NCBI GenBank assembly: GCA_035532475.1
Contig: DATKQY010000025.1
Location: 1 to 16,253, forward strand
Origin: DATKQY01 sp035532475
GTDB lineage: Bacteria; Actinomycetota; Acidimicrobiia; Acidimicrobiales; Bog-793
Direction: 5' to 3'
Length of the DNA: 16,253 nucleotides
In this document: in pieces, positions 13,921 through 16,253 of the stretch
How positions within the stretch are numbered: position 1 is the first letter of the stretch
How the letters are laid out: every line of letters starts with the position of its first letter
Position numbers and translations under genes: made by a program
The notes under the pieces: generated by a model
What the model was told of the DNA's origin: nothing
What the model saw: the letters and a program-made list of their open reading frames with translations, nothing else
The model's database searches: none

Positions 13921-14197
13921 AGGATGATCACGTTGAGGCTGTTCCGCGGGCGAAGCTCGCGCGGCCCTGCCCCCATCACCTGCAGTGTTGTGTCCGCCAC
14001 GAGGCGTGGTGGCATGACGCGATTCCCCGAGTCGGCGCCGGGCGGGACGGCGATATCCCGCCAGCCTGCCGCCGGCCTCCACCCTGTGTACGCCGGCACC
14101 CCGCCCCGACGGTCCGCAGCGCGCCCACCACTGCGCGCCGGTGCCCCGGTGCCCTCCGCGCGTCAATGCGACGCGCGTCCGAGAAGGGACCCATCCG
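13921..14197 (+). other. Long 5' leader region of rne
   Basis: The gap between the PBP2 stop and the rne start is 371 bases, by far the largest in the conserved half of the window. After the terminator and promoter there are about 277 bases with no convincing gene. A 7-bp hairpin, GGCGGGA (14041-14047) with TCCCGCC (14056-14062), is visible. An ATG at 13924 lies just where a transcript from the promoter would begin and opens a frame to 14325 that overlaps rne, but its translation looks like random high-GC sequence. In E. coli the rne leader is long and is the target of RNase E autoregulation; a similar role here is inference. Confidence 0.4.
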
Positions 14198-16150
14198 ATG
14201 TCCGACCCGATGAGCGGCCAGATCTCCTCTGGCCAGCCCAGCGCGCCCGCCGGGGCGTCGTCGAACGGCAACGCCGCAGCCGCGGCTACCGCGGCGAACG
14301 CGCCAGGTGTCACCCGGCCTGCTGACCAGGCCGCGGCACCGCCGCCCTCACCATCGCCTGCTCCGGCGTCGGCGAGCGCGCCGCCGGAGCCCCCCAAGCC
14401 GAAGATCGGCGACACCCGGCCCGCACCGCCGCCGCCGCGTCAGACCGCCGGACGCGCGGCCCGCACCGCCACCGCTGCCGAGCCCGACGCGGCGTCCGCC
14501 AACGGCGCGCCGAAGCCGCGCCGCCGCCGACGCGGCGGCCGTGGGCGTGGCGGTGCGCGCCCGACCGGCGCGCCCAACGGCGAGGGAACCGACGGCGCCG
14601 CGTCCGTCATCGGCGACGCCACGGCGCCCGCCGCCAGCGACGGTGCCGCGCCGGCAGGCGCGAGGAGGCGTGCCCCGGCGAGCGAAGGGGACGCTCCGGC
14701 GGATGCGGCAGCGCCGGCGAAGCGCACCCGCAGCCGCGCCGGCGCGGGCACCGCGGCGCCCCGCACCCGGTCGCGGCCGGCGACCTCCGCCGCCACCGGC
14801 GAGACGGCCCAGGAGATCGAGGAGGCCGCTGCGCTCGCCGCCGGTCGCCGCCGTCGCGGCCGCGAGCGCAAGGGCCGACCGGTCGGCCGGTACCTGATGT
14901 GCGTGCACGTCCAGCCCGAGGCGACGCAGATCGCCGTGCTGGAAGGGCGATCGTTGATCGAGCACCACGTCGCGCGGGCCCAGGACGATGCGAACCAGAT
15001 CGACGGCAACATCTACCGCGGCCGCGTAAAGAACGTGCTCCCGGGGATGGAGGCGGCGTTCGTCGACATCGGGACACCGAAGAACGCCGTGCTGTACTGG
15101 GGCGACGTCCAGTCCGACCGCGACGACTCGATCGAGCGCGAGGCGGGTGCCACGCGCATCGAGCACCTGCTGCGGCCAGGCCAGACCATCGTCTGCCAGG
15201 TGACGAAGAACCCGATCGGGCTGAAGGGCGCGCGTCTCACCGAGGAGGTGTCCCTCCCCGGGCGCTTCGTCGTGCTCGTCCCGAACTCGAGCGCCAGCGG
15301 GATCTCCAAGCGCCTCGACGATCCCGAGCGAAAGCGGCTGCGCAAGGTCCTCGACGACATCCGTCCGGAGGGCCACGGCCTCATCGTCCGCACCGCGGCC
15401 GAAGGCGTGAGCGCGGACGAGCTCCGACGAGACGTCGAGCAGCTCCTCGCCAAGTGGGACGAGATCGAGGCGAAGGCCCGCCGCCTGCCCGCTCCCGCGC
15501 TGCTCTACTCCGAGCCGCACCTGGCGCTTCGCGTCATCCGCGAGGAGTTCACCGAGGAGCACCGCGGCGTGATCATCGACGACCGCGAGCTGTACGAGCT
15601 GGTGCGCGCCTACGTCGCCGACATCGACCCGGCCCTCGCCGACCGCGTCGAGTACTACGACCCCGAGGCCGAGAGCCTTCCCCTCTTCGAGCGCCACCAC
15701 GTCCACGAGCAGCTGCACAAGGCGCTCGACCGGAAGGTCTGGCTGCCGTCGGGCGGGTCGCTGATCATCGAGCGCACCGAGGCCCTGACGGTGATCGACG
15801 TCAACACCGGCAAGAACGTCGGATCCTCAAGTCTCGAAGAGACCGTCTTCAAGAACAACCTCGAGGCGGCGGAGGAAATCGCCCGTCAGCTGCGCCTGCG
15901 TGACATCGGGGGGATCATCGTGATCGACTTCATCGACATGGAGGTGAAGGCCAACCGCCAGGGCGTGACGGCCGCCTTCCGCTCGGCTCTCGCCCGTGAC
16001 AAGACGCCGACGCAGATCTTCGACATCTCCGAGCTCGGCCTCGTCGAGATGACCCGGAAGCGGGTGGGTGAGGGCCTCGTCGAGACGCTGTCGGACACCT
16101 GCCCGATGTGCAAAGGGCGCGGCATCATCTTCCGGGAGGGCTCCAACTGA
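14198..16150 (+). CDS. rne: RNase E/G family endoribonuclease
   Basis: This encodes 650 residues. It cuts single-stranded RNA in mRNA decay and in rRNA and tRNA processing. The first roughly 240 residues are low-complexity Ala/Pro/Arg sequence with an RGG-like patch (RRRRRGGRGRGGARP), a likely disordered RNA- or protein-binding extension. The S1 domain begins at GNIYRGRVKNVLPG (270 on) and is followed by the 5'-sensor and DNase-I-like parts. Catalytic Asp534 (VIDVNTGKN) and Asp577 (IVIDFIDME) are 43 apart, and the zinc-link Cys635 and Cys638 (CPMC) follow, the same spacing as E. coli D303, D346, C404 and C407. The ATG at 14198 has GAGAAGGGA eight bases upstream; an in-frame start at 14141 lacks support. 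The protein ends 12 residues after the CPMC, so all extension is N-terminal. Confidence 0.96.
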   Translation: MSDPMSGQISSGQPSAPAGASSNGNAAAAATAANAPGVTRPADQAAAPPPSPSPAPASASAPPEPPKPKIGDTRPAPPPPRQTAGRAARTATAAEPDAASANGAPKPRRRRRGGRGRGGARPTGAPNGEGTDGAASVIGDATAPAASDGAAPAGARRRAPASEGDAPADAAAPAKRTRSRAGAGTAAPRTRSRPATSAATGETAQEIEEAAALAAGRRRRGRERKGRPVGRYLMCVHVQPEATQIAVLEGRSLIEHHVARAQDDANQIDGNIYRGRVKNVLPGMEAAFVDIGTPKNAVLYWGDVQSDRDDSIEREAGATRIEHLLRPGQTIVCQVTKNPIGLKGARLTEEVSLPGRFVVLVPNSSASGISKRLDDPERKRLRKVLDDIRPEGHGLIVRTAAEGVSADELRRDVEQLLAKWDEIEAKARRLPAPALLYSEPHLALRVIREEFTEEHRGVIIDDRELYELVRAYVADIDPALADRVEYYDPEAESLPLFERHHVHEQLHKALDRKVWLPSGGSLIIERTEALTVIDVNTGKNVGSSSLEETVFKNNLEAAEEIARQLRLRDIGGIIVIDFIDMEVKANRQGVTAAFRSALARDKTPTQIFDISELGLVEMTRKRVGEGLVETLSDTCPMCKGRGIIFREGSN

Positions 16151-16253
16151 CCCGTCAGATGGGGCGCCGGCGGCCGGCGTCGATCGGCCCGACGATCACA
16201 GCTGCGATCGCCCGCGCTCGATGACCTGACTGCGGCGCTCGGCGACGCGCGAG
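16151..16253 (+). other. Noncoding end of window with a weak hairpin
   Basis: CGCCGG (16165-16170) pairs with CCGGCG (16174-16179) around a three-base loop, 15 bases after the rne stop, and might end rne transcription. I see no start of a further gene. In related genomes rplU-rpmA often follows rne, but nothing here shows it. Confidence 0.3.

Noticed and set aside
13924..14325. Small gene before rne starting at an ATG beside the promoter
   Set aside because: The translation lacks coding character, overlaps rne and shows no family resemblance; kept only as a possible leader frame.
1..16253. CRISPR arrays, rRNA genes, riboswitches, phage genes or toxin-antitoxin pairs
   Set aside because: I looked for regular spaced repeats and known motifs on both strands and saw none.

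Overview
This is a GC-rich actinobacterial chromosome segment. GTG starts are frequent, coding is dense on the plus strand, and codon third positions are mostly G or C. From position 3646 onward it carries a conserved core: a tRNA-Pro on the minus strand, then tig-clpP-clpX-folC-ndk, mreB-mreC-mreD-mrdA, and rne. This order resembles the cluster known from Streptomyces and relatives. Three things differ here: there is only one clpP, valS is not between clpX and folC, and no rodA follows the PBP2 gene. A non-Streptomyces, possibly Acidimicrobiia-like, lineage would fit, but that is inference; I cannot assign a genus.

Region 1-3645 is accessory DNA. It opens with the N-terminal half of an ECF-type sigma factor (76 to about 320). 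This joins abruptly to a degenerate C-terminal tail of an IS transposase (321-425), followed by 120 bases of uncertain origin and a 40-bp IS right end (545-584). Six bases later a second, apparently intact element starts. It spans 591-3641 (3051 bp) with 17-bp terminal inverted repeats that match at 16 positions. It carries a small DUF6788-like gene on the minus strand and a divergent pair of overlapping genes. The first of the pair encodes a tyrosine-recombinase-like protein that seems to lack its catalytic residues. The second encodes a DDE transposase. The element ends four bases from the 3' end of tRNA-Pro.

Region 3935-9052 reads as one operon for protein quality control and basic metabolism: trigger factor, ClpP peptidase, ClpX unfoldase, FolC and nucleoside diphosphate kinase. 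Gaps are very short or genes overlap. It ends in a hairpin at 9093-9117.

Region 9150-13861 is the elongasome operon. A likely promoter before mreB drives mreB, mreC, mreD and the PBP2 gene, with a GC-rich hairpin terminator after PBP2. Together these would direct lateral wall peptidoglycan synthesis.

Region 13862-16150 holds a long leader (about 280 nt if the proposed promoter is right) and an RNase E/G gene. All catalytic and zinc-link residues are present, and there is a long Ala/Pro/Arg-rich N-terminal extension. The last 103 bases hold only a weak hairpin.
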